A program made the position numbers and the translations under genes. Positions 11,810 to 60,429 of a stretch of DNA of 64,000 nucleotides are shown in pieces (within the stretch, counting starts at the first letter, position 1; every line of letters starts with the position of its first letter). This DNA is from Microcebus murinus. Taxonomy: Eukaryota; Chordata; Mammalia; Primates; Cheirogaleidae. The notes beneath the pieces were generated by a model. It did no database searches. It was not told the DNA's origin and was given only the letters and a program-made list of their open reading frames with translations. Where the stretch lies: assembly GCF_040939455.1 (NCBI RefSeq), contig NC_134116.1, positions 72,619,900-72,683,899 on the forward strand, in the 5' to 3' direction.

Positions 11810-12610
11810 TAGATTTAATCACAAGGAAACAACCAGACAAATCCAGAATATGGGGCATTCTCAAGCCAACTAGAGAAACAAAAAGGGCATGAGGACAGTT
11901 CTAGATTTAAGGACACTGAGAATAATAATAACATAATAACCAAATGCAGTACTTGAAACCTACGAAAGATATTTTGGGGATTAGCAGGGACATTTATAAA
12001 TTTTAAAACACTCATATTATAAATTAGTGTTAATTTTTTAGATGTGATAATGGAATTCATGGTATGCAGGAGATTGTTCTTATTCTTAAGAGATATTTGA
12101 CAAAGAATTTAGAAGTGATGTGTCATGATGTCTGCAACTTATTTTCATATGGGTTCCTCAAAAATATATATGTGAGAGACATAAATGAGAAATGTGAGCA
12201 TCTGGTGACTAGATGAAGGGTAAGCAGTGTTTATTATACTGTTTTTTAGTTCATTTCTCTAGGTTTGTATATTTTCTAATTAAAAGGTTGTGGAAGAAAA
12301 GTTGAGATGGAAATAAAAAAGGAGAGAGAAAACTATAGAATAAATGAGAGTTAAGGGACATGGCACCAAATACACTATGTGGATCTTGTGTGGCCTTTGA
12401 TTCAAACAAACCAACTGTAGGAAAACATTTATAAGACAACCAGGGAAATGTGAACACTGATGAGATATTTGGTGAAATGAAATATGAAGTAGATGAAACA
12501 AGATGGCCATATGATAATTGGTTATGGGTACATGAGGATTGATGCCATTATTCTATTTACTTTTCCATGTTTGAAAATTTCCCTAATAAAAAGTTGAGGA
12601 TCAAGTTAAA
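11810..12610 (+). repeat. Two successive L1M 3' UTR fragments
   Basis: Positions 11810-12310 ('aatccagaatatggggcatt' through 'catgatgtctgcaactta' to 'taattaaaaggttgtgg') and 12430-12610 ('tccatgtttgaaaatttc', 'aataaaaagttgagg') both read as old L1 3' UTR ends. Confidence 0.55.
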
Positions 12611-13133
12611 ATGACATAGCAGTGTTGGACTTTCTCTGTGAGTGAGTGACTGGCTGAATAGTTATCTAAATATCTCTCTATGGTTATTATTAAATAAAGA
12701 ATTACACAAAAGAATAAGTTGTGAAATGAAAATTAGTACTGAGTTTCTCTCATAGTAGTGATTTTAAGTGAATTCGAGGGGGAAGTGGGGAAGGTGAAGG
12801 TTATGTGGAAGTAATTGTCTTTCTATTTTTTCCCTTTTCTTTTATTTTCATTCTCTCAATTTCCTTAATGCTTGAGGCTCCTGACCACCATAAAGAAAGA
12901 TAGAGCTGGGGCATTTTCCTCATCACTTCTGAAGCTGATGGAATGGTATTTATTGCTTACACTTAAGTTTGAGACTCTCAAGGTTGTCTATGTAATCAGT
13001 TCTTTATTTAGCTAGTAGAGTTTTTATTGTCCTGCATATTCAATGTGCTACTATGGCTGCCAGTGCTAATTTAATGTTTAGGTAAAAAGAAAACAAGTTT
13101 TTGAAGGAACGGTCATTCAGGAAGATCCAGACA

Positions 13134-13168
<35 letters not shown>

Positions 13169-14689
13169 ATTAGCGCCTTGAAGGTGGAAAACACTCTTAC
13201 TTTTGCTAGTTAGTTAGGACTGTAGAACCCACAGTCAGAGGTATGACTCTGAAAGGATGGAAAGGATGAGAAGGTGGTCTTTCCTGTCGTGGTCCTGAAC
13301 AACTTAACTTTTATTCGAAGGTAAAATTTTGCAGTCAAAAAGGGAAGTTGTTATATGTTTTATTTTCTTCATTAATGTACATTTAAGGAGTAGGATTCAA
13401 ATAACATATGAGTTAGACACTCATGCCTTAAGTCTTTTGAAGGAAATAAGAGTATTAATGTCTAATCAGTAACATAAGCCATAAAGAGGAGAACAAGAGT
13501 AGACAAGGATATATATATATATATGAAAAGGAAACTTCAACTCTGAAAATATTTAAAAAACAAAACCAAATCTACAATAGCAGACTTCACAGAAAAACAA
13601 ATGAAACCAGATTTCAAAGGGCTATCAAATCTGGGACCAAAAAGAAAAACAAAAATTTGGAACCAGTTATCATAGTTGCTTAACTTAGTACACACGAGAT
13701 AAGGGAAGTACATTATATGCTATTATTTAACCTCCGAAAATAATTTTAAAACTGTACAGTGTTCACAAATATAAAATATGCCTAAAAATGCATCTGGTGT
13801 TACCCTTCGACTTTTTCCCCCTCAGGTGTCTTTATAATAATTATTTGCATTGGAGGTTAAAGTTTGGATCTATGATTTGGACTTTTCAGTTTATCTATCT
13901 TTAAACTAAAATAATCGACATTCATATGGAAGCATTTGTTTCATCAAATCCTCTTTATTCTTCTCTCTTCCTTTGTGCCACTTTCTGTATCTGCAGTTAA
14001 GTGGCCGCATTTTCTATGCTCCCCTTCCAGCAAGAAGCCATCCCACCCCTGCAACGTGGGCCAGCACAGTGACTTCCTTTGCCCAACAATGTGGTGGAAG
14101 CCTAGCAAGCAGCTGCATCTCTTGCCCCTTGAAATACTGCGCCTGGGAAGAGGCCGGGGTCGGGCTCTTTGAGGGTGCAAGGGCGCGTGGATGGAGCGGG
14201 AGCCAGAGAGAGCGAAGCAGGCCTGCTCAGACTGCTCTGTCCCCACCCGTGTACACAGCCGCACGCGGGTAACCCCTTGCCAGGCCTGCAGATCTGCCCA
14301 CCTGAGCCCAGCCCACACTGCTGACCTGCAAAATACGTCCACTCCCTCTTCCGATACCTGAGGGTAACCATCACCGGTGTCCTATCACGTGTGTCTTCTG
14401 CTCTCTCACCATGAGCATCCCACATTTCTTTGGTGATCTTTGCTCCTCTGATGTGGTTTCCATGCTCTTCTGTGGACATATTCCAGCGTGCCAAGTTTCT
14501 CTCTAAATTGTGTGGCACTCAGAATGGGAAACAGTGTTTCAAAGACAATTTGCTCCTTTTAAACCCAGTGTCTTTGTTCTTGTTTTTCCCTGAAGTCCCT
14601 GGATCCTAACAAGCCCTCAAGCATTCACTTCCTCCTTCTCTTACCTTCCATGCTCTTAGCCTCTCCCCCAAGAGGCAACAGTTTTCTCA
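12611..14689. other. N4BP2L1 intron 1 stretch, mostly unassigned
   Basis: It contains an A31 run (13135-13165), a short (AT)n (13509-13524) and a GC-richer block at 13980-14330. The GC-richer block holds overlapping open frames on both strands but no recognisable protein. I see no supported exon. Confidence 0.35.
13135..13165. repeat. A31 homopolymer
   Basis: There are 31 consecutive A's preceded by 'cagacac'. I see no SINE or LINE body in front of it and no clear target-site duplication. Confidence 0.9.
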
Positions 14690-14945
14690 TCCCTCAAGGT
14701 CCAAGTCAAATGTTCTCTCCTTTCCATGCCTTCCCTGGCAGCACTGGTTGTTCCGAAGTTCTCTTGATGCTTCCTCCATGCAGCTGTGGGCTACCCTAGC
14801 GGGGCCAGGGGGCTGGCTCCTTGGTTAGGCTGTGAATTCCTTGAAAGCAGCTACTTACTTTATTTTGTACCTTAACACTTCACATTGCACTTGGCACATG
14901 TTAAATGCTCAATAAATATCTAATGGGTTTGATGATTAACAAATA
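14690..14945 (+). repeat. L2 LINE 3' end
   Basis: 'ctcaaggtccaagtcaaatg' followed by 'gccttccctggcagcact' and 'cttggcacatgttaaatgct' with 'caataaatatctaatggg' is a fairly complete L2 terminus. Confidence 0.65.
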
Positions 14946-15024
14946 TTCTTTGGGTATTGAAATATATTACCTTCTGGCCTTCATTTTCCCACAAAGCTAT
15001 TAAGAAAGACTGTCAGATTCTTGG

Positions 15025-15354
15025 TTTTTTTTTTTTTTTTTTTTTTCTTTTTGAGATAATTGCCTGGGCTAGAGTGCCATGATGTCAGCCTAGCTCACAG
15101 CAACCTCAAACTCCTGGGCTCAAGCGATCCTCCTGCCTCAGCCTCCAGGTAGCTGGAACTACAGGCATGTGCCACCATGCCCAGCTAATTTTTTCTATAT
15201 ATTTTTAATTGTCCAATTAATTTCTTTCTACTTATAGTAGAGACGGGATCTTGCTCTTGCTCAGGCTGGTCTCGAACTCCTGCACTCAAACGATCTTCCC
15301 TCCTTGGCCTTCCAGAGTGCTAGGATTACAGGGGTGAGCCACTGTGGCTGGCCC
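15025..15354 (-). repeat. Alu, antisense, lemur-type linker
   Basis: A poly(T) start and the order of the antisense Alu right arm, linker and left arm. The linker contains 'gtccaattaatttctttct', close to the strepsirrhine form. It ends at 'ggctggcccaac'. Confidence 0.9.
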
Positions 15355-15704
15355 AACTTCCTGTTTAAATTAAGATATGGCCAATGAATTTTCCTGTTTA
15401 TCACTATAGTCCACTGAAGAAGAAAATGTATTATTTGTAATTACTTTTTCAGCTATCTATCTATGCTGCCTTTTTTCTAAATGCTATCAAGCCTTCTCAA
15501 GAATTTGACAGATATTTACCATTTCTGGAATGTATATTTAATCACTTAAAAAAATAAAAAAAATTTGCTTTATTTTTGTCTTTCATCTCTCCCTTATTTA
15601 CTGCAATACCGCAAAGATTACATTAAATAAACTCCAGTGTATTTTATTATTACGACATATCAACAGTCTGGGCTGGTAAATTTGGTCTTATTGATATTAT
15701 TAAC
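15355..15704. other. N4BP2L1 intron 1 stretch with nothing recognised
   Basis: AT-rich sequence without recognised repeat or exon. Confidence 0.3.
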
Positions 15705-15920
15705 AAAATAACAGTGCCTCACATTTGTAAAGTGTCTTACAGGGTGCACAACATTCCCCCATGCCTTACCTCGTTTGAGTCTTACTAGAAGCTCAGTTTA
15801 ATAGGTAGGATTATGTGTCTCATAGTTAAGGAAACAGAAGCTTAGGGAAATGGGGGTCACATAACCGGAGTCAGTGGAGGACTGAACCCAAGTCTGCCCG
15901 AGCAACTTAGGTGCTCTCTT
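15705..15920 (-). repeat. MIR, antisense
   Basis: 'catgccttacctcgtttgag', 'atagttaaggaaacagaag' and 'ggactgaacccaagtctgcc' are the reverse complement of the MIR core. Confidence 0.6.
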
Positions 15921-17151
15921 GTCTGTGGCTCCAGTGCTGGTGCTTATTCTGTTCCTTCCTGATTGAAGATAATTCTCGATGAAGAAGAACAACAAAAAGA
16001 AGTTGAATAGCTTTGCTTTCTCTTTGCATTTTTTGCACTTGTCACTCTCCAACCTTCTTTTCTCCAAGTCTTAAATATCCTCTGAGTGTGACCCATGTGA
16101 CTATATTTTCTATTTGCTGGTTGCATTTGTTTTGAAGTTCAGTTAGGCTGGTGAGTGCTGTGTGGGAAAAAAGGAAAGAAACATACACTGTGTTCCGTGT
16201 TGTGCTCACTGTTTTCCCACATTATTAGATCTTCGTCATCACCTTACAAGATGGGCGACGCTATGCTCAATTGTTACAGATGAGCAAAGGAGGCTCAGAG
16301 GTGGCCCCAGCTACTACTGAGCATAATGTCCACTTTCTGCCAAAAAATAGTCCAAGTAAGGATTTCAAATGGAAACATCTTTTCTTTGAAGTTATTTTGT
16401 ATAGATCTCAACACACTTTTTTTTGTTTGTTTCGTTTTTGCTTTAAAAGGGGAGTTTAAAAACTACATGATGGCTTTTTTTTCTGTGATATTTTCATATT
16501 TAGACCCAGAGTGCTAGCGGTTTAGGAAGGTAAGGGGAGAATTGGGTCTACCTCTTTCCTTCTCCTGCTGTGCTCTTTTTCCCATTTGGTTTAGGTAATT
16601 GTTAAACTGTAAATATGTCACCTAATAGGACAGCACACACACATTGTCTTTATCCATATTTCAACTAGTTTCTCAGTTGGGTCCTTTTAGAGAACAGAGC
16701 TCCAAGGAAATGGGACCCAGGCCATGTAAGAGTTTAGGGGCCGAGGGAAGAGCTGCAGCATGGAGGCCTGGCACCCTCGCGCAAGTCTCGGGAGGGCACT
16801 GGTGCCTCCGAGAGGAATGGCATGGGGACTGGTGCCCAAGAGGGAAGACAGTCACCAGGCCCCCAACTTGAGTCAGTCTTGGTCGCTGCAGAAGTCAGTG
16901 GCAGTGACTAGCACCTCCTAGGTTCAAGGGTTGGCAACACACAGAGCCGCCTTTCAGCCCTCTCCTGCCTCCTGTCAGGGAGTGGCGCCTTCTAGACATA
17001 ATAAGCATCTCTTTTAAAATTGAATTTCAATAACCCAAAACCTGGTGGTCTCAGAATTATAAACTGCTAAATGCTAGAGATGGAAGGAAATTGTTTCTAC
17101 TGGACTATGCATATAATAAAAAAAAATCTCTTTCATTTCTCCACTTTCCAG
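15921..17151. other. End of N4BP2L1 intron 1
   Basis: A likely antisense MIR lies at 16200-16320 ('attattagatcttcgtcatc', 'ttacagatgagcaaagg'). Positions 16660-16990 are GC-richer and unassigned. The exon 2 branch and pyrimidine tract lie at about 17125-17151. Confidence 0.4.
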
Positions 17152-17279
17152 GCAATTGCAACATGACTTTCCCAGAGCCCTGATTTTCAGCACGGATGAT
17201 TTTTTCTTCAGGGAAGATGGTGCCTATGAGTTCAATCCTGACTTCCTGGAGGAAGCTCATGAATGGAATCAAAAAAGAG
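17152..17279 (+). CDS. N4BP2L1: N4BP2L1 exon 2
   Basis: The acceptor is a pyrimidine-rich tract ending TTCCAG and the donor is G|GTGACA. The 128-nt exon starts with the last base of an arginine codon, so exon 1 must end in phase 2. It encodes [16 protein letters not shown] through [10 protein letters not shown] and carries the acidic STDDFF segment expected to follow the P-loop helix. Confidence 0.95.
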
Positions 17280-20200
17280 GTGACAAATTCCTTTCCAAAC
17301 TCCTGGGAAACCCTATTGTGTACATAGATTGTAGCTGCTGCAGAATGAATAAGCTTTATGGAAGGAGCTTAACCAAAAGTTCTGCCATTTTCCCCCCCAA
17401 ACAGAATGCCAGACCATAACCTTCTTAGATTCCAGGAAAAAGAAAATTATTGATAATGGGTTCTGAAATAAGTGGCACTGAAGTTGTGTAATGAGGACAT
17501 CCTGTAATAAAAATGACAAATATGGATTACCTCACCCTTCTCTCTGATTGTTGCATGTTGTTCACTGTTATGTAACATTGTGTTGCAGCAAGAAAAGCAA
17601 TGAGGAATGGCATATCCCCCATTATTATTGATAATACCAACCTCCACGCCTGGGAAATGAAGCCCTATGCAGTCATGGTAGGAAGAAGTATCATTCTGAA
17701 TTTTCAGTTATGGACATTTTGTAAGAAAATTGAATCATTTGTTCTTTCCTCTTTTTCTGATCTTCCATGATTTCATATTAACTAACAGTAGTTCTCCCAG
17801 GGAGCAGGTAAAGAGGTTTTATTTTAGTGTTTCTCTGCTGTTCAATGGCTGAAATTTGCTGAGATGCTAATCTCACCTCAGGGTAGAGTTTTTAAATAGT
17901 CCTTGATCTGAATTCTTGATAGTTTTATGTCTTCACTATTTTCCGAAGGGGAGGCATACAGAGGAACACCCACTGAAATCTAGAGAGATGTTGGACTAGA
18001 TGACACTACTAGTAGAGTGACAGCCTATGTCAGGACAGCTCTTTGGTGACCAGGGATTTCAGCCCTGTGCACTGTTGCTACCTGTTAGTTCCAGGGCAAT
18101 GGAATTTTTTAGTTTAAAAATAGATTTAGGATTAACACTGTAAGCCTTCTGAGATAGAATAGAAATATAAATACACATACAACTCACCTCTCCATTGTCA
18201 GAATAAGATGAACAATGTACACATTAGTCTCTAATTTTCAAGTCTATCTGATCTTTTTTCAGACATATTTCATCTCTTGTGATAATGTTTTCATTCCCTA
18301 TTGGGTACAGAAAGGAGAAGAATCCAGAACCACACTGGTGGGGCAGGACATAGACACCGAGTGTCACCCTGAATCCCCACCTGGTTAATTGTGAAGTGAC
18401 TATCTCCCAAGCTGGGCTCATGTTTTTAGATTTCTTCTTACTGTTTGGGCAAAACAGCATACCTACAGGTGTGCTTTTCTCTAACAATGAGGTTGTTGGA
18501 CTTTGGTAAATGTAGGAAAGAATGAGCAACAATTTTGCGGTTACTTCATTCAGTTCATGTCGATAGTCTGCTATGGCAAGAAATGAACAGAAATATGAAT
18601 AGTTGAGTGAATTAAGGCACAACTCAAAACCAAGAGTTAGGGATTAACTGGGAGTAGCTTAGGGGAAGTCATTTTACTTTTTATTTTCTAGATATGTATA
18701 ATCTTTTTTAGCCATCCACAGCTATTAATTAGACTTAGAGATTAGATGTTTTCCGGTTATGCTATTTTTTTTTTTTTTTTTTAAGACAGAGTCTTACTCT
18801 GTCACCCTGGCTAGAGCACAGTGGCATCAGCCTAGCTCACAGCAACCTTCAACTCCTGGGCTCAAGTGATCCTTCTGCCTCAGGCTCCTGAGTAGGTGGG
18901 ACTACAGATGCATGCCACCACACCCTTGCTCAGGCTGGTCTTGAACTCCTGCCTTGGCTTCCCAGAGTGCTAGGATTAGAGGCGTGAGCCACCACACCTG
19001 GCCCCTAGTTATGCTATTTGAATCCTTCCCTAATTAGAAGTGCCCATCTAAAGAATGGAGAAGAAATCTTTTTACTTAGGTCTTTCCAATCTGTATTTTG
19101 TAATACAATAAACAATAGTGATATTAGAAAGTTCACTTTAGATAAGGTAGTAGTCAATTTATGAATGCAAAGAATATTTGGATGTTTATATGGAATTGTA
19201 ATAGTTTTCTAAACCCAAGGAAATGGGGCACTGGGCCTTGAACCAAACAGTATTGCATAGCAGGGACAGCTACATTTTGAAGTGAAGATTATGTAAAAGG
19301 GGAAATCACTTTTATTTTGTGAGCTCCATTCCTATAGCACTCACCTTCTAAAGCAAGGCATCAAGAATAGGACAAGGCATTTGACAGAAGTACATCAATA
19401 GAATCATATTACATGACTCTGAAAAGCCAGAGTTCATTGCTCACACCTGTGTTCAGAACCTTTTAAACTAGTTCAGTCATCTATTTTTAAAGATGCCCAA
19501 AACAAAGAACCTTTACAATTTTCCTACATACTAGATAAAACTGACTAAAGTTTATCATTGGGACTTATAATATCATCTGAGAATGGCTAAGTATGGGAAT
19601 GAACCAACTAAAGTTATTATGATAAATTAAGGCATTGGATTACTGGTAAAACAAAATAAATTTTAGAAAAGATTTGTAGTAAATGTTAAATGGCAGCATA
19701 AACATTCCCAAACATACATACTATGTCTTCAATGTTTTATGTACTTTTGAAAAATCAGGCACTTGAAAATAACTATGAAGTTATATTCCGAGAACCTGAC
19801 ACTCGCTGGAAATTCAACGTTCAAGAGTTAGCAAGGTACTTCTTTGTTTTTCTAGTTTCTCATTATGTATCCTGCTATTTTCAGGTATTTCAGAACGAAC
19901 AAAAGAATCTTTTCAGGCTGGAAATGGACATGGTAGTTTTCAGGCCAAAAATGGTAATTCTTGGAAATTGATAACTTTGGAATTATTAATGTGAAGACTT
20001 TAGTTTTGGGTCAGTTTTCTAATATAATGCTAAATGCTAAATCTTGGCTTGGTCTTGGTCCTTTAAAAGGATGCATTTAACATTCTGCTAAAATGCTTCT
20101 TCATTAATGTACATTTAAAAGCACTTTCCTCTGCATGGGATTGCACATGTCAATGGTGTTTTTGCATTTATGCTAAATAAGATCTTTAGATGTTGAGCAA

Positions 20201-21189
20201 TCTGTAGTTCATTTATGGTCTAGATGCTGCTTCTAATTTATAAAGCATTGAGTGTCCAATAATACTAACTTATTGATTGAATGCATGGGTTCTGATATTC
20301 TCTGCGTTATTTAATAATGTCAATAACTTCATGTAATCAGTAAGATCAGAATTTACTTGTTAGGAGTAAAGCTGGTTCATTCTATGGTTAAAAGCAGATT
20401 GTATTTTCAGAGTTGGTCTATGGACCACTTCCATCAGAATGGTCTCAGGTGGTGGTTAAAATCCTAGTTCATGGACCCCATTTTGTAGCTGGAATCTCTG
20501 GTAATTCCATTTCTAACTATTAATATATCCCCAGTTGATTCTTGTGCATACTAGAATTTAAGACTGTTTTAATAAGCATCTCTTAAAAGTACATCAAGGA
20601 TTGATTGACATAAATAGATGACAAATGCATGTCATCAACAGGCAGATATATGATTATCTTTTATGTCTTGAAGCATACAATTGAGATTACCAGAAACAAA
20701 GCCTTTCTGAAGCTTCAGCTCCTTGCTAGCCTCAGGGTGATGGGGGGTGTGCAGGACAGCATGAGGAGCAGAGCCTGAAAGAGGACCACACAGCAAGACA
20801 TGCTTTTGCCAGAGTTAACTTTTGAGAATGGGGACTGCAGTATTTACGCAGTAATACAGGACTTATAAAATGCAAGTAACTCATTTTGATATCCTGCCTT
20901 AAATAACTATTTGCATTTTTTTCCATGTAGAAGAAACATTCATGGAGTTCCAAGAGAAAAAATACTTCGAATGAAAGAACGGTATGAACATGATGTTACC
21001 TTTCACAGTGTGCTTCATGCAGAAAAACCAAGCAGAATGAACAGGAACCAGGACAGGAATAATGCATTGCCTTCCAACAATGCAGGATACTGGAATACCT
21101 ATTCTGAGTTTCCAAACCGGAGGGCTCATGGCGGCTTCACAAATGAGAGCTCTTTCAACAGAAGGGGTGGTTACCACCATGGATATTAG
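17152..21189 (+). CDS. N4BP2L1: N4BP2L1, exons 2-5 (3' part of the gene; exon 1 outside the window)
   Basis: NEDD4-binding protein 2-like 1 is a small protein with a P-loop NTPase fold of the polynucleotide-kinase type. Its cellular role is poorly known. The coding join is 17152-17279, 17589-17677, 19759-19835 and 20931-21189, 553 nt in all, ending at TAG. Every junction has GT-AG ends and the phases match. Recognisable motifs are [18 protein letters not shown] in exon 2 (a Walker-B-like region), [16 protein letters not shown] in exon 3, [18 protein letters not shown] in exon 4 and the RMKERYEHD helix in exon 5. The tail is rich in Asn, Arg and Gly and ends GYHHGY. The Walker A exon is missing because the window starts inside intron 1. 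If exon 1 is as long as in human, the protein is about 243 residues. The frame is uninterrupted, so the gene looks functional. It converges on BRCA2. Confidence 0.95.
17280..17588 (+). other. N4BP2L1: N4BP2L1 intron 2
   Basis: A short GT-AG intron of 309 bp. The exon 2 frame stays open into it until 17419, which is read-through rather than coding. Confidence 0.9.
17589..17677 (+). CDS. N4BP2L1: N4BP2L1 exon 3
   Basis: This 89-nt exon lies between a TGTTGCAG acceptor and an ATG|GTAGGA donor. It completes the Ala codon begun in exon 2 and encodes [18 protein letters not shown] and then [11 protein letters not shown]. The strand-loop motif DNTN is typical of the polynucleotide-kinase-like family. 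Confidence 0.95.
17678..19758 (+). other. N4BP2L1: N4BP2L1 intron 3
   Basis: A GT-AG intron of 2.1 kb. Apart from one antisense Alu at 18764-19004 I recognise nothing in it. Confidence 0.85.
18764..19004 (-). repeat. Alu, antisense, internally shortened
   Basis: A poly(T) head and an antisense Alu body about 240 bp long. The linker between the arms is missing ('accacacccttgctcaggc' joins them directly). Target-site duplication: 'ggttatgctattt' on the left, 'agttatgctattt' on the right. Confidence 0.88.
19759..19835 (+). CDS. N4BP2L1: N4BP2L1 exon 4
   Basis: This 77-nt exon follows the acceptor AATCAG and ends in the donor AG|GTACTT. It encodes [17 protein letters not shown] and then KFNVQELA plus the first two bases of an Arg codon. 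The open frame continues a little into the intron, but the exon 5 join restores the family sequence. Confidence 0.94.
19836..20930 (+). other. N4BP2L1: N4BP2L1 intron 4
   Basis: A GT-AG intron of 1.1 kb. No repeat or additional exon is recognised. The pyrimidine tract before exon 5 is T-rich. Confidence 0.85.
20931..21189 (+). CDS. N4BP2L1: N4BP2L1 exon 5 (last coding exon)
   Basis: The acceptor is TTCCATGTAG and the coding part is 259 nt, ending at TAG 21187-21189. It encodes [18 protein letters not shown], then a polar Asn/Arg-rich tail containing [15 protein letters not shown] and ending GYHHGY. Judged from memory, the differences from human are single substitutions. Confidence 0.95.
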
Positions 21190-21985
21190 AGGCCTATTTT
21201 ACAGCCATTCAAAATTTTCCTAAGTCAGTTTTTACTTCAATTTTTGGTATTTATTCCTTGTTCTGTTTTAGTCAGAGCTATAATTCCAGTGTACATAGTT
21301 GAACTCAAAAGTTTCTGAGCAGAAGTCATTATATTCATTATCTTCAACAAGCATTTGTTAAAGTGCTCCTATACGCATGGTCTGATACTGGGAATTCTGC
21401 AGATTTGATTAAACAGTCTCTTTCTCTAGAGAAAGAATTAATTTGAAAGCAAAACCTAAGAACATACTCAAGAACATAATCAATTATGTAGGTTCATAAA
21501 TGAAATCAGATGTTTATATTATATATAAGCTTCAGTACCACTTTCTCTGAAACAATCTATTTTTTCAGGAAATTTATCTCCATCAGGAAAGTTGGAAAAG
21601 TGGGGGAGGAGATGTGGATGGCAGGAAGTTTTAGTGCCATTGCTACTTTGATAATCTATGTATCCAAAAATGTAAGATGTGTGACTCTTAATGATGACAC
21701 TGATTTTCCTTTAAAACTAATATGCTAGAAAGTATACATCTAAGGGAACATTGTCCTTCAAAGTAGACACATTGGGAAATCATTCCTTTATCTGAATGAA
21801 TGTATCACTGTTAAAAGTATTTGTGGAATCCTTAATAGCTACTCAAGTTACTGGGGAAAATCAGTGTCATTATTTAAAGTCATACTTTGTATTTTAACTG
21901 CCACTTTATTCAACAGGATTAAACCTGAATAAATTTTGGCTGTTGTGCTAATTGTGTAAATAAAATAAGCCTTCCTTCATAAAAC
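21190..21985 (+). other. N4BP2L1: N4BP2L1 3' UTR with poly(A) signals
   Basis: About 0.8 kb of AT-rich sequence follows the stop codon. Two AATAAA hexamers lie close together at 21928-21933 and 21959-21964, which would place cleavage near 21975-21985. No transcript evidence is available, so the exact end is inferred. Confidence 0.65.
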
Positions 21986-24974
<2,989 letters not shown>

Positions 24975-25265
24975 AAGAAAAGAATATGTTTATTTTATTT
25001 ATAAAATAATACTTGTGATGAAATCCAATCATAAAGATTTAAAAGAGTTTTCCTTGATTAGCTAATAAATGTACAGTTTTAAGATCTACAACTGAAATAA
25101 AAGTATGTCAACATAGAGTCAAAGACAATCCCTATGGTACACAAACACCTGGGTACACTTGAAATTATTTAGTTTCTTTTCTTGCAATATAAATGCTGAT
25201 CTATAGTTTGAAACTGTATCTGTCTTACAAACTGGAAAGGTTAAGAGTCAATAACTAACTTATTG
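24975..25265 (-). other. BRCA2: BRCA2 3' UTR (probable short form)
   Basis: Downstream of the BRCA2 stop (minus strand) the sequence retains recognisable human-like 3' UTR text, for example 'cttaacctttccagttt'. AATAAA hexamers on the minus strand lie at 24994-24999 and 24989-24994. The true cleavage site is unknown, and the 3' UTR may continue further. Confidence 0.5.
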
Positions 25266-59271
<34,006 letters not shown>

Positions 59272-59369
59272 CTACAATGGGCAGAAAATATTTGATTACT
59301 GACCAGTACTAAACGTATACATATAAATGCTTGGGAATATGCCTTTTTTTTTTTTGCAGACTCTCAACT

Positions 59370-60410
59370 ACTACATGGCCATCCTATTCTGGTAACTGTT
59401 TTTGTATTCATCAGGGTTGTCATTCCCAAACAATACCACACTTTTCAAGGCTACCACTGTTTCACATGCACTAATGGCCAGCCTTTGCCTTTACAATCTA
59501 CTTCACATAATAGAAGAGAATCTATCAAACGTGGACCCTCTCAGTGTGTGTCCCCTCCAATTCTACCATAGTACTCCCTCTACTTACCTCCTTTACCAGG
59601 GAAATATCCACCTGTCTTCTCTATGGCTCAAACCTTCACCTGAACTCTCTATCCCATCTAATAACTTGGTCTCCTCATTAGCTCTCCCCTCTACCTGTTT
59701 TTAGTTTTTAGTGCCCCTTACATTTAGCCCAAAAGCCTTGCCCACCTTTTAAACACTTTTCTTTCCAGCCTTATCTTTGCCTCATGTTAATACTCAGCAT
59801 TACCTACCCTCCATGGTCAACTTCCTTGAATAAGTAATCTAGACTAGCTATTTTCACTTCCTCAATTTCCACCTAATGAACTCTCATTTCCCCTACTATT
59901 CTACAGAAATTGTTCTAAGATGCATGCGTATAACACACACATGCATCTGTGTATACATATACACACATACAAAGTCATTCTGCTTGACCTTCCTGACAAC
60001 TGACATTTTCCTTCTTTTAATATCCTTACCACCATTATCCTTCTAATTATTTCTTTTCTTTTACTGGTTTTACCTCTTCCTGATTCTTAAAAACATTCAT
60101 GTCTTCAAAGTTGGATTTCTTCCCTAGATACTGTCTCAGGCTGACGTGAGTCATTTCCATGATCACCCATCTAACAACAAAAATATCATTTATCTTTATG
60201 CCCAGCTTTTCCCTTAGGTGTTGTTCCTACATTTAAGCTGTGTAAAACATCAGACATCTGTACCTTGATATTTCACACAACTCAACATGCCCAAAATTAA
60301 ATTCATTGCCTTCAGCAGCTTATACATTCTTCCTAATACTTGACACCTGGTTGAAAACCCCAGATTTCCCTTTACCAAATTCTGCACATCTGGAACTTGA
60401 AGCTACCTTA
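59370..60410 (+). repeat. L2 LINE, internal part
   Basis: 'ctctcccctctacctgttt', 'gatttcttccctagatactg' and 'ctcaacatgcccaaaattaa' are L2 text in plus orientation. Confidence 0.5.
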
Positions 60411-60429
60411 GAATTCATTTAGTTCAGCC

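Noticed and set aside
13135..13165. A31 run as the tail of a processed pseudogene
   Set aside because: No transcript body, AATAAA or target-site duplication could be recognised around it.
13936..14518. Overlapping 78-138 codon open frames on both strands as a new gene
   Set aside because: No recognisable domain and no splice or poly(A) context. Frames on both strands suggest simple composition effects.
17280..17419. Extension of N4BP2L1 exon 2 to an in-frame stop (alternative short protein)
   Set aside because: The donor GTGACA and the precise continuation in exon 3 explain the gene. The extension has no family resemblance. Intron retention cannot be excluded without RNA.
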